The notes under the pieces: generated by a model | The model's input: the letters and a program-made list of their open reading frames with translations, nothing else | Databases searched by the model: none | Told to the model about the DNA's origin: nothing | Shown: positions 1 through 8,835 of the stretch, piece after piece | Numbering within the stretch: the stretch's first letter is position 1 | How the letters are laid out: each line of letters starts with the position of its first letter | Assembly (NCBI GenBank): GCA_030668545.1 | Contig: DAOUTT010000005.1 | Location: 1-22,060 of the forward strand | Reading direction: 5' to 3' | Source: Anaerolineales bacterium | GTDB lineage: Bacteria; Chloroflexota; Anaerolineae; Anaerolineales; E44-bin32 | Length of the DNA: 22,060 bases | Translations under genes and position numbers: made by a program

Positions 1-311
1 AGACCGAGCGTCATCAGGATAATCGACAGCAGCGGTTGACCAGTCATCGGTCGCAGCGTCAAGCGTTCAATGGCCAAACCCAGTAAGGCCGAGAGGACCA
101 GCGCTAGGGCGATTGAGACCCACAACGGCAGCCCTAACTCCACCGAAAACCACCAGGTGATCAGCGCGCCGATGAGCAGCAGCTGGCCTTGTGCAAAGTT
201 AAAAATGTAGGATGACTTGAAGATGAGTACTAAACCGAGCGCCATCAGGGCAATCGGACCCCCGGCCAACAGGCCGGTCGTGGCAAACTGAGGCAATAAT
301 TGCCAATTCAT
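1..311 (-). CDS. livH: Branched-chain amino-acid ABC transporter permease, LivH type (partial, 3' end outside window)
   Basis: Only the first 103 codons are visible; the gene runs off the left edge. The start ATG (309-311) overlaps the stop of the acyl-CoA synthetase as ATGA, and a strong ribosome site (AAGGAGGAG) lies about 8 bases upstream. The protein begins MNWQLLPQFATTGLLAGG and continues with the hydrophobic segment and the FNFAQGQLLLIGA motif that is characteristic of LivH permeases, followed by IERLTLRPM at about residue 80. LivH pairs with LivM to form the membrane channel of the HAAT family importer for branched-chain amino acids or other small carboxylates. Its operon partner livG is upstream on the same strand. 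Family assignment is firm; the substrate cannot be read from the sequence, and the interleaved acyl-CoA synthetase hints at a carboxylic acid. Confidence 0.9.
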   Translation of the reverse strand, partial: MNWQLLPQFATTGLLAGGPIALMALGLVLIFKSSYIFNFAQGQLLLIGALITWWFSVELGLPLWVSIALALVLSALLGLAIERLTLRPMTGQPLLSIILMTLG

Positions 312-2241
312 AACGGGTTCTCCTCCTTATCGAGGGCTTCGACATGTACTGTCGTCTCGATGACACCTTCACGACCATCCTGATAGCGCACGGAAGCCTT
401 GACGCTCACTTCGGTATTATCGCTATACATGGCATCAATAATATCCTTATTATGTTCTCGCAACGTCCGCCGGCGCAGTTTACGAGTGCGAGTTAGTTCG
501 GCTTCATCGGGATCGAATTCTTTATGCATCAGCACAAACCTGCGCACTGCTGCCGCCTCGACCAGCGTACGATTTACGCGCTGTACATCCTGTCGGATAA
601 GGCGATAAATTTCTGGCTTTTGAGATAAATCCACGAACGTCGTATAAGCAAGACCTTGTCTTTCAGCCCAGCGGCCCACGTTCTCAAAATCGATGTTGAT
701 TAAAGCCGTGACGAATGGGAGATCAGCCGCGCCAATCGTCATCGCGTCGCGAATATAGGGGCTAAATTTTAGCTGGCCTTCTATGAACTGTGGCGAGAAA
801 TGCTCCCCGCTTGCCAGCGGGATCATCTCCTTAAGGCGGTCTAGGTAGATCACGTGCTGGTCATCATCGATGTGCCCGGCATCCCCGGTTCGGAACCACC
901 GTTTACCTTCCGAATCGATCTCGAGTGCTGCTTGAGTGGCCTCAGGGTCTTTGTAGTAACCTTGGAAAACCGAAGGACCGGCGATAAGAATCTCACCGTC
1001 ATCAGCAATGCGGACATCCATCCCGGGTAGTGGCACACCGACAGTTTCAAAACGCACGTCATCACCGATGTGGAGCGTGTGGGTCTGGGCTTCCGTTGAA
1101 CCGTAAAGCTGCTTAATATTGACCCCGATTGCACGGAAGAAACGGATCACATCAGGGCTCAGGGCTGCACCCGAGGAATAGGCCGAGCGGATGCGGGTCA
1201 TGCCCAGTTTATCCCGCAGTGGATGAAATATCGTAATTTCACCGAAAGCGAACAATACGCGCCAGATCCAGGGAATCGTTTTATGTTGTTCATAGCGTAA
1301 ATTAGCTACTTTATAGCCAACCGGCATGAAGAGCCGATAGAGCATACGGTTGATCCAGGTGGCTTCGGTCATCTTCATCTGCACCAGGGCAACCAGACTT
1401 TCCCACTGACGGGCGCTGAACAATTGGACGAAGGGTGTGATCTCGCGCAGGTTCTCCTGGACTGTCTCGGGAGCCTCTGGAAAGTTGACGATCATGCCTG
1501 TGCGCAGGTGAATCGTCAGGCCAAGCGCATTCTCAGTGATCCAGGCCGGGGGCAGGAATGAGAGGTATTCATCATCCTCGGTGCGCGGGTCGACCTCCAG
1601 GGTTAGATCACAACCGTCGATTAAATTTGCGTGGCTAATCATCGCCCCTTTCGGTTGGCCGGTCGTTCCCGAGGTGTAGCAGAAGATGGCTATGTCATCT
1701 GCCTTTCCAGCGTCGACCAATTCATCAAACAGTGTCGGTTGTTCCTTTTGGAGACGTCTGCCAAGTTCCTGGACGTCAGCGTAATCCAGCAGCCAATCGT
1801 CGTCGTAACTCCACAAGCCCTTTTCATCCCAATAAATGACACGCTTCACATTGGGAATTTGATCCTTGATCTCGACAAGTTTGTCACATTGTTCCTGATC
1901 TTTGGCGAACACCAGGGTGGCATCCGAATGGGTCACAAGATATTCGATTTCAATCGGTGAACTATCTGTGAAGATGCCAACAGCCACACCGCCCACAGAT
2001 TGGATTGCCAATTGCGCCCAGAAGTATTGCGGATCGTTGTCGCCGATAATGCATGCCTATCGCTGCGTTGAAAATCCAGCTGTGTGAGACCCAGGGAGAG
2101 ATCTCGAGTTTGCTCAAACGATTCTGCCCATGTGAAAGAACGCCAGATGCCGCGATCCTTCTGTCGCATGGCGGTGCGTGTCTGACCGAAGCGTTTGGCG
2201 GTGGCACGCAGGCTTATCGGGAGCGTACCGATCTCACCCAC
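308..2241 (-). CDS. AMP-forming long-chain acyl-CoA synthetase, interrupted by a one-base frameshift
   Basis: The protein activates a carboxylic acid with ATP and CoA. The main open frame (308-2011) carries the AMP-binding loop YTSGTTGQPKGA, YGSTEAQ, RTGDAGH, DRLKEMI and a C-terminal TRTRKLRRR that matches the catalytic-lysine region of the long-chain family. It lacks the usual N-terminus, which is found in the neighbouring frame: TLPISLRATAKRFG to QRSDRHA, then IIGDNDPQYFWAQ resumes in the main frame. The junction is at about 2048-2053 and needs one missing base. Joined, the product is about 644 residues, normal for the family. The start chosen is GTG at 2239-2241, one base after the livG stop, with GGAGAGG nine bases upstream. 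It lies inside a livG-acs-livH operon. Either the gene is inactive or the base was lost in assembly. Confidence 0.88.
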
Positions 2242-2242
2242 G

Positions 2243-3019
2243 TCAGTTGGCCTCTCCCAGGTAGGCATTGATCACGGCCGGATCTGCTCTGATCTCCTGC
2301 GGCGAGCCATCGGCGATCTTGGCACCGAAGTCGAGCACCACCGCCCGATCGGCGATATCCATGACAAGCCCCATATCATGTTCTATCAGTAAGATCGTCA
2401 TATGCTCGCGCTCGTGGATATCGAGGATGAAACGCGCCATATCCTCCTTTTCTTCCTGATTCATGCCGGTCATGGGTTCATCCAGCAGCAGCAAGCGAGG
2501 CTCGAGTGCCAGGGCGCGGCCCAATTCAACACGCTTACGCAGACCGTAAGGTAGCGAACCCACAATTGCTTTTCGGATGTGCTCAATCTCGAGAAAATCG
2601 ATGATCTCTTCGACCTGCACACGATGAGCAATATCTTCACGGTATGCTGAACCCCAATAGATCAAACACTGTAAAAAGTTAGCCCGCATATGGATATTGC
2701 GGGCTGCCATCAGGTTATCGAGCGTACTCAAGCCAGTATACAAGGCGATATTTTGGAATGTGCGCGCCACCCCCATCTGAGCAATGCGATGGGGTGGCAG
2801 ACTCGTGAGGTCCTTACTCTCGAAGAGGATCTGCCCTTGATAGGGTCGATAGAAGCCATTTAGGCAATTCAGCATGGAAGTCTTACCGGCGCCGTTAGGT
2901 CCGATGATCGCCAGGATCTCACCTGGATGGACGTCGAAGCTGACACTCGTGAGCGCCTGCGTTCCACCGAAGCGCAAAGAGATATCCTCTACCTTTAGAA
3001 AAGTCGTTTCAGTTGTCAT
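2243..3019 (-). CDS. livG: Branched-chain amino-acid ABC transporter ATP-binding protein, LivG type
   Basis: This is a 258-residue cytoplasmic ATPase that powers the LivH/LivM importer. Walker A is GPNGAGKTS (residues 40-48), the Q-loop is near 89 (ARTFQN), the signature region is LPYGLRKRVELG (157-168), Walker B is LLLLDE (176-181) and the switch histidine is in IEHDMG (about 214). The TFQN and DEPMTGMNQEE sequences are typical of LivG rather than LivF. It is the first gene of the operon, with the acyl-CoA synthetase starting one base after its stop. No convincing Shine-Dalgarno site precedes its ATG, unlike the rest of the operon. A plausible promoter lies about 180 bases upstream. Confidence 0.93.
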   Translation of the reverse strand: MTTETTFLKVEDISLRFGGTQALTSVSFDVHPGEILAIIGPNGAGKTSMLNCLNGFYRPYQGQILFESKDLTSLPPHRIAQMGVARTFQNIALYTGLSTLDNLMAARNIHMRANFLQCLIYWGSAYREDIAHRVQVEEIIDFLEIEHIRKAIVGSLPYGLRKRVELGRALALEPRLLLLDEPMTGMNQEEKEDMARFILDIHEREHMTILLIEHDMGLVMDIADRAVVLDFGAKIADGSPQEIRADPAVINAYLGEAN

Positions 3020-3487
3020 ACAGACGGAAGAAATTCCATCGCTATAGAATCCTAGGAATCAGAATGAATGGAACCGAGTTACCGAATTTCTACGTTTCGT
3101 TGTTCGTTTAATGAACTCTGGGTATTCCCAGTGGTTGATTCTTTAGCGTAGTGAAACCGGTCGCAGGGGGTGCTTAACTATTCACCGCATCTTCTAATAA
3201 TACAAATTCAATAAGAAATGTCAAATTCTTGTAGTAATTGTTATTTGAAATTGAAAAGTGGACTCATTGCAGTTATGAACCAGGCCCGTTTGTGGAATTT
3301 TCCAAGATGAGTTAATTGGCTTGAACCATGGTCTTCGGTCTGCTCAATCCCCAAAAATATTATCTCAAATGGGGATGACCATCGCCCTCTGATTTCTTAG
3401 TAGCGAGAAGCCTTAATATTAATGAAGATAGACGGTTCGCTGTGCAGGGATCGTTAGCGAGGTTTATCAAGAAACCGGTTTATTGGG
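3020..3487. other. Intergenic region between ruvA and livG
   Basis: This 468-base gap holds the predicted livG promoter in an AT-rich centre. Near 3475 there is a short palindrome (AAACCGGTTT) after the ruvA stop, too weak to call a terminator. No coding potential, RNA gene or long repeat was recognised. Confidence 0.5.
3197..3224 (-). promoter_or_regulatory. Predicted sigma-70 promoter of the livG operon
   Basis: On the minus strand a perfect TTGACA (3219-3224) is followed after 16 bases by TATTAT (3197-3202) in AT-rich surroundings. It points toward livG and would give a leader of about 170 bases. Inferred from sequence only. Confidence 0.5.
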
Positions 3488-4066
3488 TTAAGGAGAGGAG
3501 AAGTACTGAAGCGCCAAGCGGACACGTTCCTCGAGATCATCCTTGGCATCCTCGGGAATGGATTGGACTGCAGTTTGAGATTCGACAAGGCTATACCCCA
3601 GACCCGTCAGCACCCCGAGCACTTCAGTATCGACATCACTGGGGATGTGAACATCAACGGCCGGAGCGGACAGGATGTCTTTAAGATGGAAGATGATCTT
3701 TTCCCCCGTCTTTTTGCCTATGCCAGGTACCCTTGTCAAGATCTCGGGCTGATTATTCGCGACCGCGCTGCGAAGGACATCCGGAGAGAGATTCGACAAC
3801 ACAGATAAAGCCAATTTAGGGCCAATTCCCGAGACACCAAGCAGAACTTCAAAGAGCCCCCGCTCCTCAGCCGATTGAAAACCATACAGACTCAGTTCAT
3901 CTTCGCGAACGCTGAGATAGGTGTGCAAGAAAAAGGGCTTACCAACTTCCGGTCCCGCTGCATGGACGCTCCCTGTAATGGCTATGCGCAGGCCGATTCC
4001 CCCCACTTCCAGAGTCAGTTCGCCCTCCCCAATATGTAAAACAATTCCCCGAATGGACCTGATCAT
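3488..4066 (-). CDS. ruvA: Holliday junction branch migration protein RuvA
   Basis: RuvA binds four-way DNA junctions as a tetramer and loads the RuvB motor during recombinational repair. The 192-residue product begins MIRSIRGIVLHIGEG, the start of the OB-fold domain I. Two helix-hairpin-helix motifs follow, GVSGIGPKLA (about 77-86) and VPGIGKKTGEK (about 113-123), and then the C-terminal RuvB-binding domain III (about 145-190). The start at 4066 is chosen because the ATG overlaps the ruvC stop as ATGA, has AAGGTG upstream and gives the normal family N-terminus; a longer in-frame extension to 4114 lies inside ruvC. ruvB is not in the window. Confidence 0.97.
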   Translation of the reverse strand: MIRSIRGIVLHIGEGELTLEVGGIGLRIAITGSVHAAGPEVGKPFFLHTYLSVREDELSLYGFQSAEERGLFEVLLGVSGIGPKLALSVLSNLSPDVLRSAVANNQPEILTRVPGIGKKTGEKIIFHLKDILSAPAVDVHIPSDVDTEVLGVLTGLGYSLVESQTAVQSIPEDAKDDLEERVRLALQYFSSP

Positions 4067-4563
4067 TCCGCACCTTCTATTCGCCGCTCTAGATTGGAAA
4101 CTTGACAATGGCAAATAGCAACCGCCAGGGCGTCTGCGGCGTCATCCGGTCGGGGGAGTTCATCCATCTCCAATAAATTCTGGACCATCCGTTGAACCTG
4201 ACCTTTCTCTGCCGCCCCGTAGCCTGTAACCGCTAGTTTGATATCTTGTGGGGAATACTCTTTGATGTTTAGACCCAGTTCAGCCAAGGCCAGTATCGCA
4301 ACGCCGCGCGCCTGTCCAACACTGAGCGCTGTTTTTACGTTCTTCTGGAAAAAAAGGCGTTCTACGGCGGCTTCTTCAGGTCGATGCTGAGACAGTAAGT
4401 CCTGTAACTCGCGATGGATTTTCAGCAATCGCTCGCTCATCGGTTGATTTGGCGATGTTTGGATTATGCCAAAGTCCACCAGAGCCAATATTCCCGATTC
4501 GGATTGCCGAATTAAGCCGTAGCCAGTTCTCGCAGTCCCCGGATCAATCCCGATGACAAGCAT
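4063..4563 (-). CDS. ruvC: Crossover junction endodeoxyribonuclease RuvC
   Basis: RuvC is the dimeric Mg2+-dependent nuclease that resolves Holliday junctions bound by RuvA and RuvB. The 166-residue length is standard. The acidic active-site residues can be seen: D7 in IGIDPGTARTG, E68 in AAVERLFF, and the DDAADALAVA motif with D141 and D144. It is translationally coupled to ruvA by a four-base overlap and follows the YebC gene by 22 bases, a common arrangement in bacteria. Confidence 0.97.
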   Translation of the reverse strand: MLVIGIDPGTARTGYGLIRQSESGILALVDFGIIQTSPNQPMSERLLKIHRELQDLLSQHRPEEAAVERLFFQKNVKTALSVGQARGVAILALAELGLNIKEYSPQDIKLAVTGYGAAEKGQVQRMVQNLLEMDELPRPDDAADALAVAICHCQVSNLERRIEGAE

Positions 4564-4585
4564 TTCTTATCTGTCGCCTACAGCG

Positions 4586-5341
4586 TCAGGCGGTCTCTAG
4601 TATCGAGACTGCTTCTTCGGTTACATCCAGGTTTGAGTAGACATTCTGCACGTCATCGAGATCTTCTATCGCCTCGATAACACGCATTACTTTCGCGGTT
4701 TGCTCTCCATCGATTCCTAACAAGGTGTTAGGCATCATTCTCAGAGAAGCTTCAGAGGGTTTAATCCCGGCCTCATCAAACTGGTCAATAATCTTCTTGA
4801 ACACTTCCACGGGCGCGAAAATCTCAATCTCTTCCTCGCCGATGACCACGTCATCTGCGCCCGCTTCAACCGCCAATTCGAATATCTTTTCCTGATCGGC
4901 CTCCTCTATCGGGATGTAGAAATATGCAGCGCGGCGAAATTGCCAGGAGACGGCTCCCGCGTCGGCCAGGTTCCCACCGGATTTAGTGAGCTCGTGCCGA
5001 AGATCTGCAACCGTCCGATTTCGATTATCTGTCACAACTTCAATCATCAGGGCGACACCATGACCTGCATAACCTTCATACATGATCTGTTCGTAATTGA
5101 CGCCATCCTTATCTTCGCCAGTACCACGCTTAATCGCCCGTTCGATATTTTCCTTGGGCATGTTGCCGTTCTTAGCGCGATCTATCGCTAACCTCAGCGT
5201 GAAGTTGGTTTCTGGATCTCCACCACCTTCGCGAGCTGCCATGGTGATCTCGCGTGCCAAACGTGTGAAAATCGCCCCTCGCCTGGCATCAGTCACGGCT
5301 TTCTTGCGCTTAATCGTTGACCATTTTGAGTGTCCAGACAT
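4586..5341 (-). CDS. YebC/TACO1 family protein
   Basis: The 251-residue protein starts MSGHSKWSTIKRKKA, the family hallmark, and contains DRAKNGNMPKENIERAIKRG and YEGYAGHGVA, both diagnostic. Members have been described as DNA-binding transcriptional regulators and, more recently, as factors that help ribosomes through difficult sequences such as proline runs; which role applies here cannot be read from the sequence. The start at 5341 is chosen over an in-frame ATG six codons upstream because it gives the conserved N-terminus and has GGAGCAGGA just upstream. It is the first gene of the yebC-ruvC-ruvA group and has a good extended -10 promoter. Confidence 0.96.
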   Translation of the reverse strand: MSGHSKWSTIKRKKAVTDARRGAIFTRLAREITMAAREGGGDPETNFTLRLAIDRAKNGNMPKENIERAIKRGTGEDKDGVNYEQIMYEGYAGHGVALMIEVVTDNRNRTVADLRHELTKSGGNLADAGAVSWQFRRAAYFYIPIEEADQEKIFELAVEAGADDVVIGEEEIEIFAPVEVFKKIIDQFDEAGIKPSEASLRMMPNTLLGIDGEQTAKVMRVIEAIEDLDDVQNVYSNLDVTEEAVSILETA

Positions 5342-5403
5342 CGATTCCTGCTCCCTCAATCGCTCAATGGCATAGATTTGTTAGCCGGTGAAGGCGACAA
5401 ACC

Positions 5404-5432
5404 ATTATACCATTTAGGACTTCCACTAATGA
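5404..5432 (-). promoter_or_regulatory. Predicted extended -10 promoter of yebC-ruvC-ruvA
   Basis: The minus strand reads TGGTATAAT (5404-5412), a perfect -10 hexamer with the extended TG element. The -35 position (about 5427-5432, TCATTA) is poor, as is usual for extended -10 promoters. The leader would be about 55 bases. Confidence 0.6.
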
Positions 5433-5471
5433 AGAACCCAGCCCATGCAAACGCCAACGATAGGCGAGGTT

Positions 5472-6239
5472 TCACACGCTAACAAGGAGCTTATCCAGTT
5501 TTCGCAAGGTGTCAACACTCTGCCCGCGGTAGTGATTATTAGCATAGACCAGCGTGAGTGGAGCGACGGAATCGAGTTCCCGAATTCGAGGAATCCATTC
5601 CTTTAACTCCTGCTCAGAATATGTGTAATCGTAGCGCTCCCAGGCATGATCGTGCTTCCACCATTTGCCAGCGTTACGACCATGGAAGCGAACATAGGCA
5701 ACCTCACTCGTCGCCCGCACCACAGGCGGCATTAATCCTTTCAACCGGGGTTCATCGACGCAGCAGAACCCCAAATTCTGCTTCTCCAATCGCTCGAAGG
5801 TCTCATCCGATACCCAGGCGTGATCGCGGAATTCGACAACTACCGGCAGATCCTGGAAGCACTCACGCATTTGCTCCAGGTAAATCCGATTCTCTGTAGA
5901 TGGGTGAAAAGAATGAGGAAACTGGGCCAGAACACAGGCTAATTTTCCAGCCTCGGCCATTGGCTGGAAGGCTTCGACGAACGCCTCGTATGCGGGATCT
6001 TCTCGCTCGTGGGTGATGCTGCGATGAGCTTTCACCGAAAATGCGAAACTGTCCGGCGTACGCTCCACCCAGCCCATGACGGTTTTCAATTCTGGGATAC
6101 GGTAATAGCTTACGTTCAGTTCAACCGTATCGAATTGCTGTGCGTAGAACTCCAGCCAGGATCGCTTCGCCAAATCTTCTGGATATACGCATCCAATCCA
6201 ATCGTCGTACGAAAAACCCGAAGTCCCTAAACGGATCAT
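5472..6239 (-). CDS. DUF72 domain protein (YecE-like TIM barrel)
   Basis: The 255-residue protein starts MIRLGTSGFSYDDWIGCVYP and includes FDTVELNVSYYRIP, FAFSVKAHRSITH, VVEFRDHAWV and the C-terminal VYANNHYRGQS, all conserved in the DUF72/YecE family. The fold is a TIM barrel; the biochemical role is not established. Its ATG overlaps the stop of the upstream alcohol dehydrogenase as ATGA, so the two are probably co-translated. No separate ribosome site is apparent, consistent with coupling. Length is normal and all conserved blocks are intact. Confidence 0.93.
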   Translation of the reverse strand: MIRLGTSGFSYDDWIGCVYPEDLAKRSWLEFYAQQFDTVELNVSYYRIPELKTVMGWVERTPDSFAFSVKAHRSITHEREDPAYEAFVEAFQPMAEAGKLACVLAQFPHSFHPSTENRIYLEQMRECFQDLPVVVEFRDHAWVSDETFERLEKQNLGFCCVDEPRLKGLMPPVVRATSEVAYVRFHGRNAGKWWKHDHAWERYDYTYSEQELKEWIPRIRELDSVAPLTLVYANNHYRGQSVDTLRKLDKLLVSV

Positions 6240-7231
6240 ATTTTCAAAACTCCTGCCCCGTCAATCCGGCTCTGTTTGAGATCTAATAACGCTTGATTCG
6301 CCTCTCCAAGTTCATAGAGCTTCGTTGAAACTCGGATCGGAATCTCCTCTGCCAGGTGGAGGAATTCAACCCCATCTTGGTAGGTCGCATTTGCCACACT
6401 GCGCAAGGTTCGCTCACCGTAGATAAGGGCATACTCCATCTCCGGGATCGGGCTCATGTGGATGGCATTTATTGCCAGTGTTCCCCCTCGACGGATTTTC
6501 TCAAGCATCACCGGGACGAGATCACCGACTGGCGCAAAAATGATGGCGCGGTCCAAGAGCTTTGGAGCGCGATCCTCGGACCCCCCTACCCAGGTAGCTC
6601 CGAGCTCTTCTGCGAGCCGCCGGTGACTCTCACTACGCGTGAATACATAGACATCACAATCCCAATATCGAGCAACTTGTATGGCTAGGTGTGCGCTGGC
6701 TCCAAAGCCGACCAAGCCCAATCGTTCCCCCGGTTGAAGATCCGCCTTGTGAAGCGAGCGAAAACCGATAATTCCGGCGCATAGAAGTGGAGCTGCGTCC
6801 TCATCCTTGATCCCATCCGGGATTGGAAGCAGGTATTGCGCATCTGCGATCATTTGCTCCGCATACCCACCGTCGACGTGAAAGCCGGTAAAATGAGCTT
6901 GAGAACAGAGATTCTCCTCGCCTCGTCCACAGTACGCGCATTCTCCACACGCACGGAAAAGCCAAGGGACTCCTACTCTAGCGCCTACCAACTGGTCATT
7001 TAGACCCGATCCGACGGCGATCACCTTACCAACCACTTGATGCCCGGGGATCACGGGAAAGATTGGCGGGATAATCTCCCCCTCTACTGTATGCAAATCC
7101 GTGTGGCAGAGCCCGCAGACACTCACTTTAAGGAGCACTTCCCCCTCGCCTGGCTTGAGTTTACCTAAGTCAACCAACTCCAAAGGGTTCTCTTCAATGG
7201 TTGCGGCGCGGTTGAGCAGCATAGCACGCAT
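6236..7231 (-). CDS. Zinc-dependent alcohol dehydrogenase family protein
   Basis: This is a 331-residue medium-chain NAD(P)-dependent dehydrogenase. The catalytic zinc ligands appear as C42 in CGLCHTD, H64 in PGHQVVG and C151 in PLLCAGI; the structural zinc loop has C95, C98, C101 and C109 (CGECAYCGRGEENLC). The cofactor-binding Rossmann segment is LGLVGFGASAHLA (about 171-183). The catalytic GHE motif reads GHQ. The ATG at 7231 has AAGGA about eight bases upstream. It resembles the AdhA-like subgroup that oxidises or reduces small alcohols and aldehydes; the substrate is unknown. It overlaps the DUF72 gene by four bases. Confidence 0.93.
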   Translation of the reverse strand: MRAMLLNRAATIEENPLELVDLGKLKPGEGEVLLKVSVCGLCHTDLHTVEGEIIPPIFPVIPGHQVVGKVIAVGSGLNDQLVGARVGVPWLFRACGECAYCGRGEENLCSQAHFTGFHVDGGYAEQMIADAQYLLPIPDGIKDEDAAPLLCAGIIGFRSLHKADLQPGERLGLVGFGASAHLAIQVARYWDCDVYVFTRSESHRRLAEELGATWVGGSEDRAPKLLDRAIIFAPVGDLVPVMLEKIRRGGTLAINAIHMSPIPEMEYALIYGERTLRSVANATYQDGVEFLHLAEEIPIRVSTKLYELGEANQALLDLKQSRIDGAGVLKI

Positions 7232-7613
7232 CTTTACGTTCCTTCTTAGCTATTAATATATCTCTACCGATGCAATCTGACTCGCTGGTTTCCTGATAGA
7301 GAAGAGGGTTCGGGCATCGACGTTACTACTATACACTCTTTTCATTGTCATCAATGGTTTCCCTCTAGTTAGCCTAACAGTCTCATTACATGCTTATTCC
7401 ACAAGGTGTAGCACTAATCTAGGTGGGGACTGCTACAGGACTGAATAAGATTGCACTATTCAGCGTAATAGAACTCCAAGCGAGGCCCGTTTCATTGGTT
7501 AGCCCACGATCGATACGCAAAAGGGGCTGCCTAAGTCATTCTCAGACAGCCCCATTGAGAGCATTCACCTTGGGGAGACCAAACAGACCAGATTTGTCAA
7601 ACTGTATTGTTCG
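7232..7613. other. Intergenic region between the inositol-phosphate synthase and alcohol dehydrogenase genes
   Basis: The gap contains the ino1 terminator at 7519-7553 and the upstream region of adh. A short inverted repeat CTGAATA/TATTCAG lies near 7440-7462. A -10-like TATAGT occurs on the minus strand near 7330 but without a good -35, so no promoter is called. Confidence 0.45.
7519..7553 (-). terminator. Rho-independent terminator of the inositol-phosphate synthase gene
   Basis: On the minus strand a 13-pair stem (GGGGCTGTCTGAG with CTTAGGCAGCCCC, two G-U pairs) encloses a five-base loop and is followed by TTTT. It lies about 60 bases past the stop codon. Confidence 0.85.
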
Positions 7614-8714
7614 TTACTTCTTGCCTTTCTTTTTCTTGGGACCGCGGATGAACGCTTCCGTCTTTTTATGCGCTTCATCGTCGCTATATTGCACCGGGGG
7701 CGTCTTCATAAAGTACGAAGACGGTTCGAGGATTGGCCCAGAAAGACCTCGATCAAGCGCGATCTTGGCACAGCGGACTGCGTCGATCACAACGCCGGCC
7801 GAATTTGGCGAATCCCAAACCTCCAGCTTGAGCTCCAGATTCAGCGGGACATCGCCGAAGGTAGTGCCTTCCATGCGAACGTAGCACCATTTCCGATCTG
7901 TGAGCCAGGGCACGTAATCGCTTGGTCCTACGTGGATGTCCTCCGCAGGAAGTTCATAAGGCAGCTGACTCGTCACCGCACCCGTCTTCGAGATCTTCTT
8001 CGATTCGAGTCGATCGCGCTCGAGCATATTGTAAAAATCCATATTCCCGCCAAAATTCAGTTGATAGGTATGATCCAGAACAACGCCGCGGTCGACAAAA
8101 AGGGACGTCAGGACTCGATGCGTAATCGTGGCGCCGACTTGACTTTTTATATCATCACCGATGATTGGAAGGCCGCGTTCTTTAAAGCGACACGCCCAAT
8201 AATCTGAGCTGGCGATAAACACAGGGATGCAATTAATGAAAGCGCAGCCGGCATCAAGGATCTGCTCGACATACCATTTCGTTGCCATCTCTGAGCCTAC
8301 GGGCAGGTAGCTCACGACGACATCCGTTTTCGTTTCTTTCAATATCTTTAGGATATCGGCCGTCGGGCCGGGGGCTTTCTCCACAACCTTGGAGAGATAT
8401 TTCCCGATGCCATCATGCGTCATTCCCCGTTGAACAGTCACGCCCGTTTTCGGTACATCCGAGAACTTTACGGTGTTATTCGGGTGGGCGAAGATCGCCT
8501 CACTCAAGTCCTTGTCGACTTTGCCGACGATAACATCAAACGCCGCCGTGAACTCGATATCTCGAATGTGGTAACCACCAATGTCTACATGCATCAATCC
8601 CGGAATGTTGTCGTTCAACTTAGCGTCTTTGTAGTACTCGACACCCTGAACCAGGGATGAAGCACAGTTACCAACACCGATGATCGCTACTTTGACTTTC
8701 TTGCTCGATGGCAT
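7614..8714 (-). CDS. ino1: Inositol-3-phosphate synthase
   Basis: The 366-residue enzyme converts glucose 6-phosphate to inositol 3-phosphate using NAD+, the first step to inositol lipids and compatible solutes. The N-terminus has VKVAIIGVGNCASSLVQGVE, the NAD-binding loop of the actinobacterial and archaeal Ino1 type, followed by AAFDVIVGKVDKDL. Later blocks IGDDIKSQVGATITHR and LNFGGNMDFYNM belong to the family's catalytic core. The ATG at 8714 is chosen because GGAGG lies eight bases upstream; a TTG five codons earlier would place that site inside the gene. It ends with a TAA and a strong terminator and diverges from the GAF kinase gene. Confidence 0.95.
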   Translation of the reverse strand: MPSSKKVKVAIIGVGNCASSLVQGVEYYKDAKLNDNIPGLMHVDIGGYHIRDIEFTAAFDVIVGKVDKDLSEAIFAHPNNTVKFSDVPKTGVTVQRGMTHDGIGKYLSKVVEKAPGPTADILKILKETKTDVVVSYLPVGSEMATKWYVEQILDAGCAFINCIPVFIASSDYWACRFKERGLPIIGDDIKSQVGATITHRVLTSLFVDRGVVLDHTYQLNFGGNMDFYNMLERDRLESKKISKTGAVTSQLPYELPAEDIHVGPSDYVPWLTDRKWCYVRMEGTTFGDVPLNLELKLEVWDSPNSAGVVIDAVRCAKIALDRGLSGPILEPSSYFMKTPPVQYSDDEAHKKTEAFIRGPKKKKGKK

Positions 8715-8777
8715 TTCATACGCCTCCAATGAAATTCATTACCACTATGCCGATCTGTAAATGGGAGAAAGGACTTG

Positions 8778-8807
8778 TTGTGTTTCTCCCACTCCACCTG
8801 CTATGCT
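8778..8807 (+). promoter_or_regulatory. Possible promoter of the GAF histidine kinase gene
   Basis: TTGTGT (8778-8783) and TATGCT (8802-8807) are separated by 18 bases. The match is modest, but the position fits a translation start at 8836 rather than at the upstream in-frame ATG. Confidence 0.28.
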
Positions 8808-8835
8808 ACAATCGTACCTTGCTCAAGGATATTCT

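Noticed and set aside
3470..3487. Terminator after ruvA
   Set aside because: Only a ten-base AAACCGGTTT palindrome is present, without a loop or T run.
7668..8207. A 179-residue plus-strand open frame
   Set aside because: It is antisense to inositol-phosphate synthase, whose conserved motifs are unmistakable, and it shows no family resemblance or ribosome site.
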